DNA of 64,000 nt from Heliocidaris erythrogramma. Lineage: Eukaryota; Echinodermata; Echinoidea; Camarodonta; Echinometridae. Of this stretch, positions 33,700 to 46,514 are shown one piece after another. The stretch is taken from contig CM046853.1 in NCBI GenBank assembly GCA_025617745.1, forward strand, positions 29,701,822-29,765,821. The letters are read 5' to 3'. The number at the start of each line of letters is the position of its first letter. Positions within the stretch are counted from its first letter, which is position 1. The translations under genes and the position numbers were made by a program. The notes under the pieces are model-generated. The model saw only the letters and a program-made list of their open reading frames with translations. It ran no database searches and was not told the origin of the DNA.

Positions 33700-34357
33700 T
33701 GTTATCGCGTGGGAACGAGAAGTTATCTCGAAGGAAGGAGATGTTATCTCGAGGGAAGGAGATGTTATCTCGAGGAAACGAGATGTTATCTCGAGGGAAC
33801 GAGATGTTATCTCGAGGGAACGGGATGTTATCTCGTGGTAACGGGATGTTATCTCTATAGGGAACGAGATGTTATCTCGAGGGAACGAGATGCTATCTCG
33901 TGGTATGAGATGTTATCTCGAGGGAACGAGATGTTATCTCGTGTTAACGAGATGTTATCTCTAGGGAACGATATGTTATATCGTGGTAACGAGATGTTAT
34001 CTCGTGGTAACGTGATGTTATCTCGAGTGAACGAGATGTTATCTCGAGGGAAGGTGATGTTATCTCGTGGTAACGAGATGTTATCTCGAGGGAAGGAGAT
34101 GTTATCTCGTGGTAACGTGATGTTATCTCGAGTGAACGAGATGTTATCTCGAGGGAAGGAGATGTTATCTCGTGGTAACGAGATGTTATCTCGAGGGAAG
34201 GAGATGTTATCTCGTGGTAACGTGATGTTATCTCGAGTGAACGAGATGTTATCTCGAGGGAAGGAGATGTTATCTCGAGGGAAGGAGATGTTATCTCGTG
34301 GTAACGAGATGTTATCTCTAGGGATTGAGATGTTATCTCGTGGGAACGAGATAATAT
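33700..34357. repeat. 21-bp tandem array of self-complementary units
   Basis: About 31 units of GAGATGTTATCTCGAGGGAAC and close variants (GTGGTAAC, GAGGGAAG). Each unit contains the inverted pair GAGAT/ATCTC, so it can pair within itself or with neighbours. Because 21 is a multiple of three, long repetitive open frames appear on both strands; these are artefacts of the period, not genes. A higher-order pattern of about 63 or 105 bp is visible in the centre. Confidence 0.9.
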
Positions 34358-34379
34358 CTCCAAAAAAATATTTTCCCCA

Positions 34380-34926
34380 TATCACTTCCCGGGCTTCTTA
34401 TCTATATGTAATCAGTTGATCGTATCGTTTTGTGACAGATTTACAATATTCTATCTGCTATGTTCGTTTCCAAGTTCTAAAAAGTGCAGTTAGATGTACA
34501 CCACAGGCTGAGTAGCAATTGCACGTAGTCGATTTCGCTGCGTGGTCGCTCTAGCTAATAATAAGGAGAGTATCTTCGCCAATATTCACATTTAAAATGC
34601 TCATTTATGATGAGCGAGCAGAGATTGAGTCGGTCATAATTATATGAAGCCGCGCAAAGAGTGCGCGAATATCGACTTATATTTGCATATTCATATTTGC
34701 TTACTTGCATATTTCCTCATTCATATCGGTCGGTTTCGACGGATTTAGTCCGTCGCCAATCAGGCCACGGTTTAAATATGGGATTTGTAAACCTGAAGTT
34801 TGTATACACATACGAATATGGATAAGGATATAGATTTCTGCAAAATACAGTGAATATTTCCATCGTGTATTATGGTAAAATTGAAATTATGTTGTAGATT
34901 TTTTTTCCATAATTTTTTTTACCTTT
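34380..34926. other. intronic, nothing recognised
   Basis: No repeats with recognisable ends. Confidence 0.4.
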
Positions 34927-34930
34927 TTAA

Positions 34931-35862
34931 AGTAGATATTCAAAGAAAATCACAAATATGGCAATTAATGTATCACTAGAAACTGGGAAGCTTACAGATG
35001 GCAATCGTATAAGTTTTATGTCAACTGCGTATCTGGTGATTATAAAAACAACACAAATAAAAGCTCTTCTCAGCATCTGGAATATCCGAGGATTCGCCAG
35101 AAATATAGCGATGTTTTGATGTCGTCACACTCGGGATCGATCCTGCTTAAGCAGACGACGTCCTATAATGAATGAACGTAATTGCAATGCAATTATTTAT
35201 CAAATTATAAAGAGTTTGGTGTATTTAAACATGACTTTATTTCACACCATTATAAAGGGAAAGTGAAACTGATTCTGATAGCTAAAACCGTTTGATTGTA
35301 AATACATAGGAGAAGGGTCAATGATCAATGAAATAAACCCCACTTTCAAATTGAAAAGCCCTCCGAATAATAGCAGGATGGTATTCGTTCCCTCTTGAAA
35401 CGCCGAACATGCCCCGGTGCAAGCAGCTGAAAATACAATGGCGTCTTATTTTGTTTACAAGTGACTGATTCCTTTATTTTTTTAACGCTGCATTTTTCAT
35501 CAAAATAATACCATACACGAAGTTAAGAGTGAGGCAACAGACTAACATTAAGACTGACGCTAGTGAAGGAAGAGAAATAAGTGAAGAGGAGATGACAAAA
35601 TAGGCTCTGAAAAATGTGTAAGATGTTATGGGACATCGTCTGCTTAGACAGGACTGGTCCAGGGTGTGTCGTCACATATCTCAGCAGCGTTCGAGGAGCT
35701 CTTCAGCTGCTATATCGGGGGCTGTATTTTACCGTTTTATAATTGATAATAATCATTACTTCAAATGTTTCCAAGCGTTGAATTTGGATAACCTTGTTTA
35801 ATTTATGCCATCTATGTAATAATAAGTATTAAGCCAATATTTAAAATCATTAACGTTCTACT
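34931..35862. mobile_element. 932-bp TTAA element, copy A
   Basis: Flanked by TTAA (34927-34930, 35863-35866); terminal repeats AGTAGATATTC / AACGTTCTACT. The same sequence recurs at 42447 and 46515. It contains an internal inverted pair, GATGTCGTCACAC...GCAGACGACGTCC and GGGACATCGTCTGC...GTGTGTCGTCAC. No transposase seen. Confidence 0.88.
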
Positions 35863-35940
35863 TTAATGGCAAACATATTTGTAAAGTTGGTGTTATCGTC
35901 ACTTTTGTTCGTACCGGAGTACCCCAACGGGATCGTGTGC

Positions 35941-37048
35941 AGTGGGTGATTTCACGCTCGGTGTTGGTGTTTGGTGTTGGTGTTTAGAGCGCAAATTATC
36001 CTAAAATCGAGCTCAAACACCGCTGTTCAGATTAAGGAACCGATTCCAATATACTAACAATGCGCATCGATAGCCTAACACCATGGCAATGGCGTCAGCA
36101 ACATTTTTAACGAAGGAAAAAAAATGTTTTTAAAACTATTTAATTATTCGTCTAGAATATCATTAAATTACACGAGTAGTCCGGTAATTCTAAAAGAAAT
36201 AATTATTTGATCTAGAGTGCGGTAAGAAACTTCACAGAAATGGATAGTCTTGACAAGAACAGTAAGTTTAGATATGATTTTTCTCGAGTTTCTCACTTGC
36301 AGCAGAAAATGTTACGGTAGCTAATGCAGCTAGACACCGGATCGGACGGCGTAGCCAGTACAGGGCAAACAGCCAAATTTCAGGCATTGGCTCAGATTAG
36401 CCGTGAAGTTTCACGACTTTTGTATTGTAAATATTGATTTAAATCTCATCCTAGTAAATGATGTGGATTCTCTGGGTCTTTAACTACGGAATATCTAACG
36501 TCATTTTTATCAAATCTATCTTCAAAAGAAAATTAGGTAGGATGTTTTATTCACTCCATCACCCCAATTAAAAAGCAAAAGTAGTTCCTTTCCGTGTGCT
36601 CTAGATCGAACGTTAGACCAAATGTTGGCCTAGATCTACCCGATAATTGCAGGCCTATATGAACATAATACCTCTCAACACATATGGAATTACACTTCGA
36701 ATGACGCCTACTGTCTTTATTTCTCATGACTAATCAGCAAAATTTTCCATAGCTAGCAACACCAACACCAACACCGACCGTGAAATCGATATTTCTTAAT
36801 CCCTATAGGGGTATAGTGTTAGTGAATGGGAATTTGTACATGAAATTAAACACCGGCGGCCGAGCTCGGTTCACCAGACGATTATTAACAAAAAGTAAAC
36901 ACCGGCAACCGGAACTACGTCAAAAAATCAGAGGTCAACACCTAACACCGACGATTTTTTTTCTCATTTCATAGTCGGTGTTAGATGACGATTTCGCGGC
37001 AAAATAGACACAAACACCAAACACCAACACCGAGGGTGAAATCACCCA
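35941..37048. mobile_element. 1.1-kb inverted-repeat element with GTGTT/AACAC words
   Basis: Ends TGGGTGATTTCAC (35943) and GTGAAATCACCCA (to 37048), followed inside by GGTGTTGGTGTTTGGTGTTG and its inverse. GTGTGC lies at 35935-35940 and 37049-37054, a possible short target duplication. The interior is unrecognised. Confidence 0.75.
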
Positions 37049-37089
37049 GTGTGCCCCGTATATTTTCAAGCATCAGCAAAAGTGTCTTT

Positions 37090-38260
37090 TTTATGCCTCC
37101 GCCCATGTCGGAGGCATTATGTTTTCAGGTTGTCCGTCGATCCGGCCGTCCGTCCCACCAGCTTTCTCGTTCTCGCGATAACTCAAGAACCATTTGAGGT
37201 ATGAACTTCAAACTTGGTGCTAGTATGTATCACCATAGAAAGCCGATCTGATTAGATTTTGGGGTACGTAGGTCAAAGGTCAAGATCATAGAGGTCAATT
37301 TCTGACATTTCAGGTGTTAGTCTCGTTCTCGCGATGATAACGCAAGAACCATTTGATGTATGAATTTCAAACTTGGTGCTAGAATGTATCACCATATATA
37401 GGAAGTCGATCTGATTATAATGTGGGGTACGTAGGTCAAAGGTCAAGATCACAGAAGTCAATTTCTGATATTTCAGGTGTTAGTCTTGTTCTCGCGATAA
37501 CTTAAAAACCATTTGAGGTATGAACTTCAAAGTTAGTGCTGATATGTATCACCATAGGAAGACGATCTGATTCGATTTTGGGGTAGTACGTAGGTCAAAG
37601 TCACAGTGGTCAATTTCTGAAATTTCAGGTGTGAGTCTCGTTCTCACGATAACTCAAGAACCATTTGAGGTATGAACTTCAAACTTGGTGCTCGTATGTA
37701 TCACCATAGAAAGACGATCTGATTAGATTTTGAGGTACGTAGGTCAAATGTCAAAAGTTACAGAGGTCAATTTCTGAAATTTCAGGTGTTAGTAATAACT
37801 CAAGAACCATTTGAGGTATGAACTTCAAACTTGGTACAAGTATATCCATAGGAAGACAATCTAATTAGATTTTTGGCAAATGTAGGTCAAAGGTCATGAA
37901 GGTCATTTACCATCAAACTTCGGGTTTTTGCCTTGTTAACACTTTTTTGAACAATTTCAAACTTGGAACTACATGTAGTATGCATCACCATAGTGAGACG
38001 AACTGATTAGATTTTTGTTCAAAGTCGACAGGTCATAGATATCAATATTAGTGAAATTAATGGTTTTTTAAAGCTTTGTTATCACAATATCTCAATTATT
38101 TTGTATTCATGACTAGGAGGAGATAAAGTGATTAAACTTTTGGGTTATAAGGTGTGAGGTCCAATGCCAAAGAGGTACTAACATGTAATTATACGCTTTT
38201 TATTCTTGTTATCACAATATTTAAAGAACAGTTTGAGCCATCATCTGAATTTAGGCCGAG
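37090..38260. repeat. element with five ~155-bp tandem units carrying DR1 sites
   Basis: Starts TATGCCTCCGCCCATGTCGG and ends near GGCCGAGGCATATAGG. Units each contain CTCGTTCTCGCGATAACTC, AAGAACCATTTGAGGTATGA, CTTCAAACTTGGTGCTAGTA and ACGTAGGTCAAAGGTCA. Exact AGGTCAAAGGTCA copies lie at 37270-37282, 37433-37445 and 37884-37896; the others are degenerate. Confidence 0.8.
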
Positions 38261-39420
38261 GCATATAGGAGTCGCAGTCGCATTCATCTTGTTTTCTTCA
38301 GATATTTGCCCCTCTTTACTGAAATGATAAATGACCTTATCACCTCTAAGTGCCTCTTCGTTCCTCTTTACTTCTGATATTTGCACATTTCCTTTCTAAT
38401 AGTAATAATCAGACAATGCTGCTTTTTTATTTACGATACGTGTCCCTTTTTGTTTTCTAATAAGTCTAATTTTTCTAATAAATCCATGAAATGATTTACC
38501 CTTTTTTTAATACTTCTGTTAATTTGTTTATAAAATTAATTATATTAGATTAAGGTTTCAATTATTTCGACCCTTCAGATATTGTTAAATTCAGTTCCAT
38601 ATCGCTTGGGAGTATATGGCAAACGTCTATGGGCATGAAAAATACTAAAATTTAGTCCTTATCGGCAGAAAACTCGTACGATTCCTTGTCTACGCGTCAT
38701 CTAGATTGCTCTTTTATTACTATGACTATTACAATAGGCGATACACTATTCTTTATTCAGTAAGCATGTCCTTATTAAATGCTCTTGTCATTATATGAAA
38801 TGGTAAAGTTAGTTTAATCTAAGAAGCCGTCCAAGGTGATGAATTCATAGTATGGAATATACTGTCAGCCACTTAGTTCATTCCCCCGAGACTGCATAAG
38901 GATTTTGCCGATTGTATGAGCGTGCTTTTTCCCGCATCACTGCATGGAACACTTTGAATTGTTGGAAAGGAAACGGCAGGCTCACGATGTTTTTTTTATG
39001 TGGATAAGCTTAATTGAGTGTGACAATGAGAATATTTTTGTTAAAATGAGCTCTACCGGTTTCCTGGCAACGATGTTTCATGCGTTTTATATGACAACTT
39101 GGGTGTCAATTTATATCGCATATTAAACTGGCATAAAGTCCTTTGTAAATTCTTACTATCAAAAGAAACCGAGTATAAATATTGTTACAATTCTAGGTTG
39201 GATGGCTGTTTCCGTTAAAGTGAAAGGGTGCCAAAGGTATTAGGCCTTAACATTGGTTTGTCCTATATAATTATGTATATACTTGGAAAACGCCAATTAT
39301 AATTTTTATGTACGGTACTTACTTTATGTAATCAAACTGGAAGGGGAATATTCTTCGAAAGCTGATCGATGTTGGCCTGCGCATGTATATAACAGCATGT
39401 GCTAGCTTCATGTAGGCTAG
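38261..39420. other. intronic, nothing recognised
   Basis: AT-rich; short open frames have no support. Confidence 0.4.
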
Positions 39421-39422
39421 TA

Positions 39423-39633
39423 CACTCTTAGAAATGTTGGGTAAATGCCACTGGGTAAATGAAGATTGGGCATAGGTTGGTTAAATCTTGCTCAACTTTT
39501 ACTTGCATTTACCCAACATTGGTCAAAAATAAGAATGAAATTGGTAAAGTTTACCCAAAAGTTGGTCGGACTCATAAGGACCCTCATGTTGGGTAAAATT
39601 TGGGTAAAATTTTGCCCAATATTTCTAAGAGTG
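39423..39633. mobile_element. TA-flanked miniature element, GGGTAAA words
   Basis: Perfect ends CACTCTTAGAAAT / ATTTCTAAGAGTG with TA on both sides (39421-39422, 39634-39635). The interior is made of GGGTAAA/TTTACCC words. Confidence 0.85.
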
Positions 39634-39726
39634 TAGTTATATAAAACGTGCTGAGTAGAAACGAATTTTGTGCAGTAAGCGACAGTTGTGTTGCTTTCGC
39701 TAATAGGCCTATCGGTTTCATGTAAT

Positions 39727-40251
39727 ACCTCAGTCACACCAACAATACCGATACCAAAGCGACAGCAGACCGAACAAACATTTGCACTGCCCCGAATGGC
39801 CAAGATTTGGTCGGTTTGGAGTCGGTTCGGCGGTGTGACTAAAGCCGACCGCACACTATACGATCGGTCTGCGATCCGATTTCGGAAGAAAAAATGATAG
39901 CATGTGATATAAACATTCAAATACATATAATATTTTTGATTTGAGGTTCCGAATAGTCTATAAATAATAAAATCGAAAGTACGGCCTCTTGCGATCTTTC
40001 TAGTCGGAGGAAATGCCGAATCGGCTCCGAGTCGTAGTGACGTCAGAGCACTCTCATATTGTTTACGATTTGAAACTGATTTGGCCCTTATTCCGGGTAT
40101 AAAGCTGACAGCGCACTAAAACCCTATGTTTAGCATTCTATCATTACTCAGAAACTGAATCAGGTAGATTTTATTTGTTAAAGTGCCTATATTTAATACT
40201 ATTACGATTAATTTCCGCAGCGGATCGCAGTTGATCATATAGTGTGCGGTG
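39727..40251. mobile_element. two adjacent small inverted-repeat elements
   Basis: The first (about 39730-39843) has ends CAGTCACACC / GGTGTGACT. The second (39848-40251) has ends ACCGCACACTATACGATC and GATCATATAGTGTGCGGT. No transposase; families uncertain (PIF/Harbinger-like ends possible). Confidence 0.55.
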
Positions 40252-40330
40252 GACATACGGTATTAGAGATCGCAGTTGTATTCATCTTTTAAAGTCAACC
40301 TTTACTCTTCGAAAGTGTTCGATGAAGGAG

Positions 40331-40501
40331 AATAGCCGAGAAAGTGTAGATTCGTAGTTCCGAATCTACGAGGCGTAGCCGAGTAGATTGGGAGTGGCGA
40401 ATCTACACTTCCAAGGCTATTCTCTGATTTAAACCATTGCGTACATTCGTAAAAATAATCTACACTTTATTGAATAGATTGACGTCATAGCAATGGTTTA
40501 A
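40331..40501. repeat. pair of side-by-side stem-loops
   Basis: GAGAATAGCCGAGAAAGTGT pairs with sequence ending AAGGCTATTCTC (40331-40421), and AAACCATTGC pairs with GCAATGGTTT (40423-40501). AATCTACACTT-type words recur in both. Confidence 0.6.
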
Positions 40502-40505
40502 CTTT

Positions 40506-41618
40506 GGATAATTCTTTAAGAACTGTGTAAATCAAGTCCCCGATTTTGACAGGCATAGTTTATAAACGGTTTTTATGATTCTTACATTTTTCATAATGAA
40601 TTTCAGGGGAACTGCATTTTTATTGTCGCTTAGAGAATAGTGCTCGTATTCTTGAATTCAAATGTAATTGCCCCCGTCATTATAACTGTCAGCTTATAGG
40701 AACGCCGTTTTAGGCGCCTTATAAGGATGATGCAATCGATATTTCAGTGCACTCAATTTGTAGCCTTTAAAGGTAAGTTGAGAAGTGGGAGAGAAATTTG
40801 CCTTACCGTATATATTGAAATCTTTTTCCATGAAATGTGTGATTTAACATAAAATAAAAATGCTAGATTAATAACTCTGTAACGGCCAAATTCATTTCGG
40901 ATTGCCTTTCTAAATCATTGTACTATTATGGTACCCGAAGTGACCCGAAGTGACACGAATATTAGTATTTTCCTTAAGGACCTACATTTTCTTTTAATTA
41001 GTGTTGTTGAGTCCTTTCTGTGCTCCATTTTGAGATATTTTTTACCAACTTACTGTTTTCTTGGGTAAGTTCTGTTATTCAACAGAGGTATTTGAGAACT
41101 GTCCAATAAAGAACATGCAGAAAAAGATGACAATACCTTTTATGAAGGAGCCTACGTCAAGGAAGGTAGGTTCAAACTGTTAATTTGCTGTTGATTAATG
41201 TGAGTGTGTAGGCCACGCAGGGAAATTACATTGACACTTCTCGGGTGAGACACACAATGAAAGAAACTGATTACATACTGGGCCTTTTGACTTTTTCTGC
41301 ATAACAGCCTTATCATATTTTATTCAATATATGAACTTACGAGCAGGTGCCTTGCTGAATGCAGGTTTAATTACACTTGCATATACTCCTTGTTATTGAT
41401 ATATAACAACAGATGGGGGTTCCGGGGCTTCTTTGAAAAACAAACGAAAGTGCTGTTATAAAACTGATTATCTCAGATTTGACATTTTACCAAATTCTTC
41501 CAGAAAATACTCATACATAAGTTCACATATCTGGAAATTTTAATGATTGCAAGAAGCACTTTTGACTTACTGTAGTGTGTTCGGTAAAGAAATAGTTTTA
41601 CTTAAGTATTATTGAATT
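40506..41618. other. intronic, nothing recognised
   Basis: AT-rich filler. Confidence 0.4.
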
Positions 41619-41620
41619 TA

Positions 41621-42266
41621 CACTCTTAGACTATTTGAAGAAGACAAGATGGAAAACAAAAGAAAAATCGATATTATTTGGACTTCAGAGGATATTATCT
41701 GTATACTGAAGTATTGCATATCTACTCAGAGAAGAGGAGCCTGTTTAGGTTCAAGAAATGCACTCTTAGAAAAAAAATGGTGCTTATGGGGTACTCATTA
41801 GCTCCAAACTGGTGCCGGATTGAAAAGGTGTCTACAAGTTCCATTAAAAGGACCTTAGCCATTGAGCTTAGATTTCTCCACCTTTTGTTATGCGTATTAG
41901 TCTTTATCATAATCTGTAGATATTATTTAAACATGTCCACGATAATATCTATCTACATTCGTCATTTTCAAAATACTTTGGTTTGATACAAATTGTATAA
42001 ATGTGTTCTATTGCATGTTGTTATAATTTATTGATTTCAGTTACTATGGATATATTGTATTTTTTTCGAAGGACGATTAAATATTGCTCAAGAGTAGGCT
42101 AGCTCTTTGCCAGTGCTCGTGATGAACGCAGAACACCGAGCACCTTTAAAGGTGTCGATGAAAACCTTTTGAAACGGTGCTTAGGGACACCCTAAAAGGT
42201 GGCACTGGTGTGGCAAATATAAACACCTTTTAAAGGTGCTCAAACAAACCTTTTTTTCTAAGAGTG
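41621..42266. mobile_element. TA-flanked miniature element, AAAGGTGC words, copy 1 with insert
   Basis: TA at 41619-41620 and 42267-42268; ends CACTCTTAGA / TCTAAGAGTG. A 130-bp stretch (41631-41760) sits between two copies of CACTCTTAGA, as if inserted with a 10-bp duplication of the element's own end. The remainder is nearly identical to 47713-48200. Confidence 0.85.
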
Positions 42267-42446
42267 TAGAGTGTACACTTCATGATGTTTTTTTAAATGA
42301 CAGATTTACATAAGACCGTACTCAACCTACATTCTTTAGGTAACTTCTACTGAAAATCTTACTAACTTGCACCAATCATTTTCAAGTGCACTTAAGGGAT
42401 TAAGTCAATTATACTTCAATAATTCAAGGCACTTCCCAGGTCTTAA

Positions 42447-43359
42447 AGTAGCTATCCAAAGAAAATCACAAATATGGCAATTAATGTATCACTAGAAACT
42501 GGGAAGCTTACAGATGGCAATCGTATAAGTTTTATGTCAACTGCGTATATGATGATTATAAAAACAACACAAATAAAAGCTCTTCTCAGCATCTGGAATA
42601 TCCGAGGATTCGCCAGAAATATAGCGAAGTTTTGATGTCGTCACACTAGGGAACAATCATGCTTAAGCAGACGACGTCCTATAATGAATAAACGTAACTG
42701 CAATGCAATTATTTATCAAATTATAAAGAGTTTGGTACATTTAAACATGACCTTATTTCACACCATTCTAAAAGGGAAAGTGAACCGATTCTGATAACTA
42801 AAACCGTTTGATTGTAAATACACAGGAGAAGGGTCAATGATCAATGAAATAAACCCCACTTTCAAATTGAAAAGCCCTCCGAATAATGTCACAGATTGTA
42901 TTCGTTCCCTCTTGAAACGCCGAACATGCCCCGGTGCAAGCAGCTGAAAATACAATGGCGTCTTATTTTGTTTACAAGTGACTGATTCCTTTATTTTTTA
43001 ACGCTGCATTTTTCATCAAAATAATACCATACACGAAGTTAAGAGTGAGGCAACAGACTAACATTAAGACTGACGCTAGTCAAGTAAGAGAAATAAGTGA
43101 AGAGGAGATGACAAAACAGGCACTGAAAAATGTGTAAGATGTTATGGGACATCGTCTGCTTAGACAGGACTGGTCCTTCGTGTGTCGTCACACATCTCAG
43201 CAGCGTTCAATGAGCTCTTCAGCTGCTATATCGGGGGCTGTATTTTACCGTTTTATAATTGATAATAATCATTAATTCAAATGTTTCCAAGCGTTGAATT
43301 TGGATAACCTTGTTTAATTTATGCCATCTATGCAATAATAAGTATTAAGCCAATATTTA
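42447..43359. mobile_element. 932-bp TTAA element, copy B, right end missing
   Basis: TTAA at 42443-42446, then the same sequence as copies A and C; identity stops near 43359, short of the right terminal repeat. Confidence 0.87.
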
Positions 43360-44879
43360 TTTTGATGGAATTTTCTTGCAATGTACTTCCCAGATCTCAG
43401 GTCTTAAACGGTTTATCTTTTAAAGTCTTTTTGCATTTTCAAGGATGCTGGACTCACAGAGGTATATCATGTCAATACCTATATATGAATACAAATTTCT
43501 TAGTAGCGTAAAGTTAGATGAAATTATTTTACATTACAATTCAAGATGTTAGACATCTTAACGTTTGATATTTACAAGTGCTAGTGCACATTATATATAA
43601 TCGACATGAAATGACAGAAATTCCTCAGTTTTCAAAGTGTATGTCGAAAATTGAGATATTCATGCGTTTCTCGGTCCATTTCCTTGAACCAATCACCCTC
43701 TAGAAAAGATCTGGTTTATATGCCAATGTGGTAATGTGAACAGCCTGGGAAGTAAAAGAAACGTCCTTGTCTATTTTCTCGCCAACTTGCAATTATTTGC
43801 ATTATTTTCCACTGTTCAAATTATTGTGTAATGGGTCGCATTCTATGAACTTCTGACTTTTTCCAAAGAGAATTCTTAATGGAAGATGCTAATGGGTGTA
43901 AGGATAATAGTGAATGGAAAACAGTGGGAAAATGATACCGCATGAGGACAAATCTAAAAGGATCCCCAAATCAAACATTTTAATAGTGATCATGCCTAGG
44001 TAACGCCATTAAAAACACATTTTGAGATGAAAACAGAAAGTATTTTTGTCTTTATTCAAGACGGTTTATTACTAGTATCTTCCAGGACTGCACTTATATC
44101 GCTAAAATGATAATGTAAAATGGCGTTATAGGAATGAAAAACGGAAAGTGAAATGAGGAACATATTCTTTTTTACGTACTTCATGATAATAAGTCAAACA
44201 GCAGGTCGTATGCAAATGAGCAAAAATGACTGATTTTGTCTCCTTGCAACCAATGGGCTGTTTTGCATAGTCATATTCAAAGTTATGTAACTCAAGAAAC
44301 ATTAATGCTATGCTCTTCAAATTTTCAGGAAAGATAAATAGATAGTGTACCAACACAAACATATCTTGTTTAAGTTACCGTTCAAAAATAAGTAGTTGAA
44401 AATAAGTTATGAAATAGTAAAACAAAACACCTTTCTTTATAAGATTTCAAGTCGTTAAAAGACATCTAAAAAGTAAATGAGCCACTATTAAAACGCATTT
44501 ATGGAAACGTTTCATCTTTTAAATTATCATATTCTAAACATCCATACATTTATGTCGGACAGGGCCAGGATCCAGCAATATTATACACAAGTGCAAAATA
44601 TATCCTTGAAATTGACAAGACAATCCTAGCACTGTGATTAGCTGGCTAGCTAGCCAGCATGAAAGAAAGGGCGCGATATATGAAACCACATGCCACCTGT
44701 TAGGTGACATCTTGACCTCTTGTGCAAATGTGAGAAATCATGTTGATATATATTTGGAAAAGGGTCTATGAAGTAACCAATCATACGAGTCATACCAAAG
44801 ACTTCAAAAATGGGACGTTCTGCTTCCTAGCCAGGCGCTCGGTATATTAGAATGGAGAAGGGTAATAATAACATATTAT
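43360..44879. other. intronic, nothing recognised
   Basis: AT-rich. A perfect 18-bp palindrome (GCTGGCTAGCTAGCCAGC) lies at 44641-44658. Confidence 0.4.
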
Positions 44880-44995
44880 GTTATGCAGGGCCCGCTGGAA
44901 GAGCAGTTTGATAACTGAAGTGGCTACCCTGCGTAAATAAACAGTTATTATTATTATTAAAAAAAAAAATTATTATTATCATTATTATTATTAAT
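44880..44995 (+). mobile_element. retroposon 3' tail with (TTA)n
   Basis: GCAGGGCCCGCTGGAAGAGC, then ACTGAAGTGGCTACCCTGCG, TAAATAAACAG and a TTA-rich tail; typical SINE/LINE 3' end structure. Confidence 0.55.
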
Positions 44996-46020
44996 CAGAG
45001 AGCTGGGAATCATCTGATTGGAGGAGACAAAGTGTACCTTGGTTTTATTTTGCTGCATCCTGACCCTGTCATGAAGTGTATATTATTTCAATATATTTTG
45101 TAAAGTACAGGTATTGCCCTGGCCCTTTACACTCATTTCAAATTCAACTGGCCCATAATGAAACTATGTGGGTATTTTACAGATTTACTTTTCGTTTCTT
45201 TTTCCAATTTTTGGTCATGAAATAGCACTATTTCCCACCAATTTTGGTTCACATATTTCATAGACAAGTAAAGTATATTATAAATCTCTAATTCCTCCTT
45301 TTTTATTTGATGTGTAAATCATGACCATCGCTAAATTTTAACAAGTCCATTCAATCATTTTGAAATTAGATGTTCCTGGGGGTTCCGGGTCAATGTTTAT
45401 TCAGAGACTGACCAAGTCAAGCAGAGCTGGAAATAAAATTGAGCACTTTTGGGGGATCTGCGGTTTGACTGTAATATTTTTAATCAATATATTTTCATAT
45501 ATCAAACGCAGCTGTACAACACAAACACAAAAACTAGTACTATAGTACATCTCAAAACGGATATTGTATTATACGGTATAGACGATTCAGTCGACCTTTG
45601 TTCAACGTATGCCATTGCTTAACCAAACTGCCATCATATTGATAAAGCTTTTAAAAGATACATATTTCTCTAAGGAATGCATTTTCTTCGATCGTTTGTG
45701 GTTTCGCCCCCCCCCCCCATTTCTTCTGTATTTAGAAGAAAAGATATCTCAAGTGACGATTTTATTGTGCAGCTTGGCATAATAGATTGATCACTCTGCA
45801 ATCTTAATGGACTGTGATAATGGGTGTGGTAATACCATGCACAAAGAATGATATATATATAAGAATGAAAATAAGTCTCGGAAATTACAAGGACAAATAT
45901 CCTTTGATTCAAATCCATGGTCTATGCAAACGTTTCTTCTCTAGACTGAAAAGGCGTTATTATTGGAGAACTCATGGGTTAGCTATTAACAGCAAGCCCG
46001 CGGGGCCGTTAAAATGATGC
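44996..46020. other. intronic, nothing recognised
   Basis: A poly-C run lies at 45709-45718. The rest is unassigned. Confidence 0.4.
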
Positions 46021-46027
46021 TCACTTA

Positions 46028-46245
46028 CGGTTCACACGAGGCGTCGTTTGCCGACGTAAGGACCGCGTAGATCACTCCAACTATTGTTCAATTCAATAAG
46101 ATTCATGCCGGTGCGAAAAGGCCCAGAGCTAGCGTTGGAACGCGTTGGAAGTTGCCTGTATGCGCTCATGTTCACCCATTTATCTGCATGCATGGTTGCG
46201 CTGTTCCTACGTAGGTCGGCAAATTATACCTCGTGTGAGCCGGGC
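46028..46245. mobile_element. 218-bp inverted-repeat element, TTA-flanked
   Basis: TTCACACGAGG and CCTCGTGTGA ends with GTCGTTTGCCGACGTA / TACGTAGGTCGGCAAAT subterminal matches. TTA flanks both sides (46025-46027, 46246-46248). Possibly PIF/Harbinger-type. Confidence 0.65.
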
Positions 46246-46514
46246 TTACTTTTTGGAGTCGGGAAGACAAATCTTTGTTCGTGTTCTAATAAAATTTTGA
46301 TAAAAAAGGTTAGAATTTTGATAAAATTGGTTAGAATGTAGAACGTTATCAATGATTCATTTTTCTTTAAAAGCATATTGCTCGTTGCTTGCAGGGAGGA
46401 TTCGAGTGGGTTTGTTTGGGTTAGGTAAAGGGGGTGAAGTAAACTCCGACCCTGCTGACAAACTTGGAGTACATCCCTTACGAAGTGTATGTTTGTAGGG
46501 AGCGGGGTGTTTAA

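Noticed and set aside
33700-34357. CRISPR array
   Set aside because: Units are contiguous 21-mers without unique spacers, in a eukaryotic context; the same applies to the 37-kb and 56-kb arrays.
33709-34419. 236-codon open frame of MLSRGNE repeats, with 176- and 139-codon frames opposite
   Set aside because: Product of a 21-bp (7-codon) tandem repeat with few stop-forming bases; open on both strands, with no flanking exon signals or non-repetitive domain.
41678-41986. 102-codon open frame with a hydrophobic segment, also partly open at 47727-47933
   Set aside because: The shared part is simply the conserved interior of two copies of a miniature transposon; starts differ and there is no sign of selection on codons.
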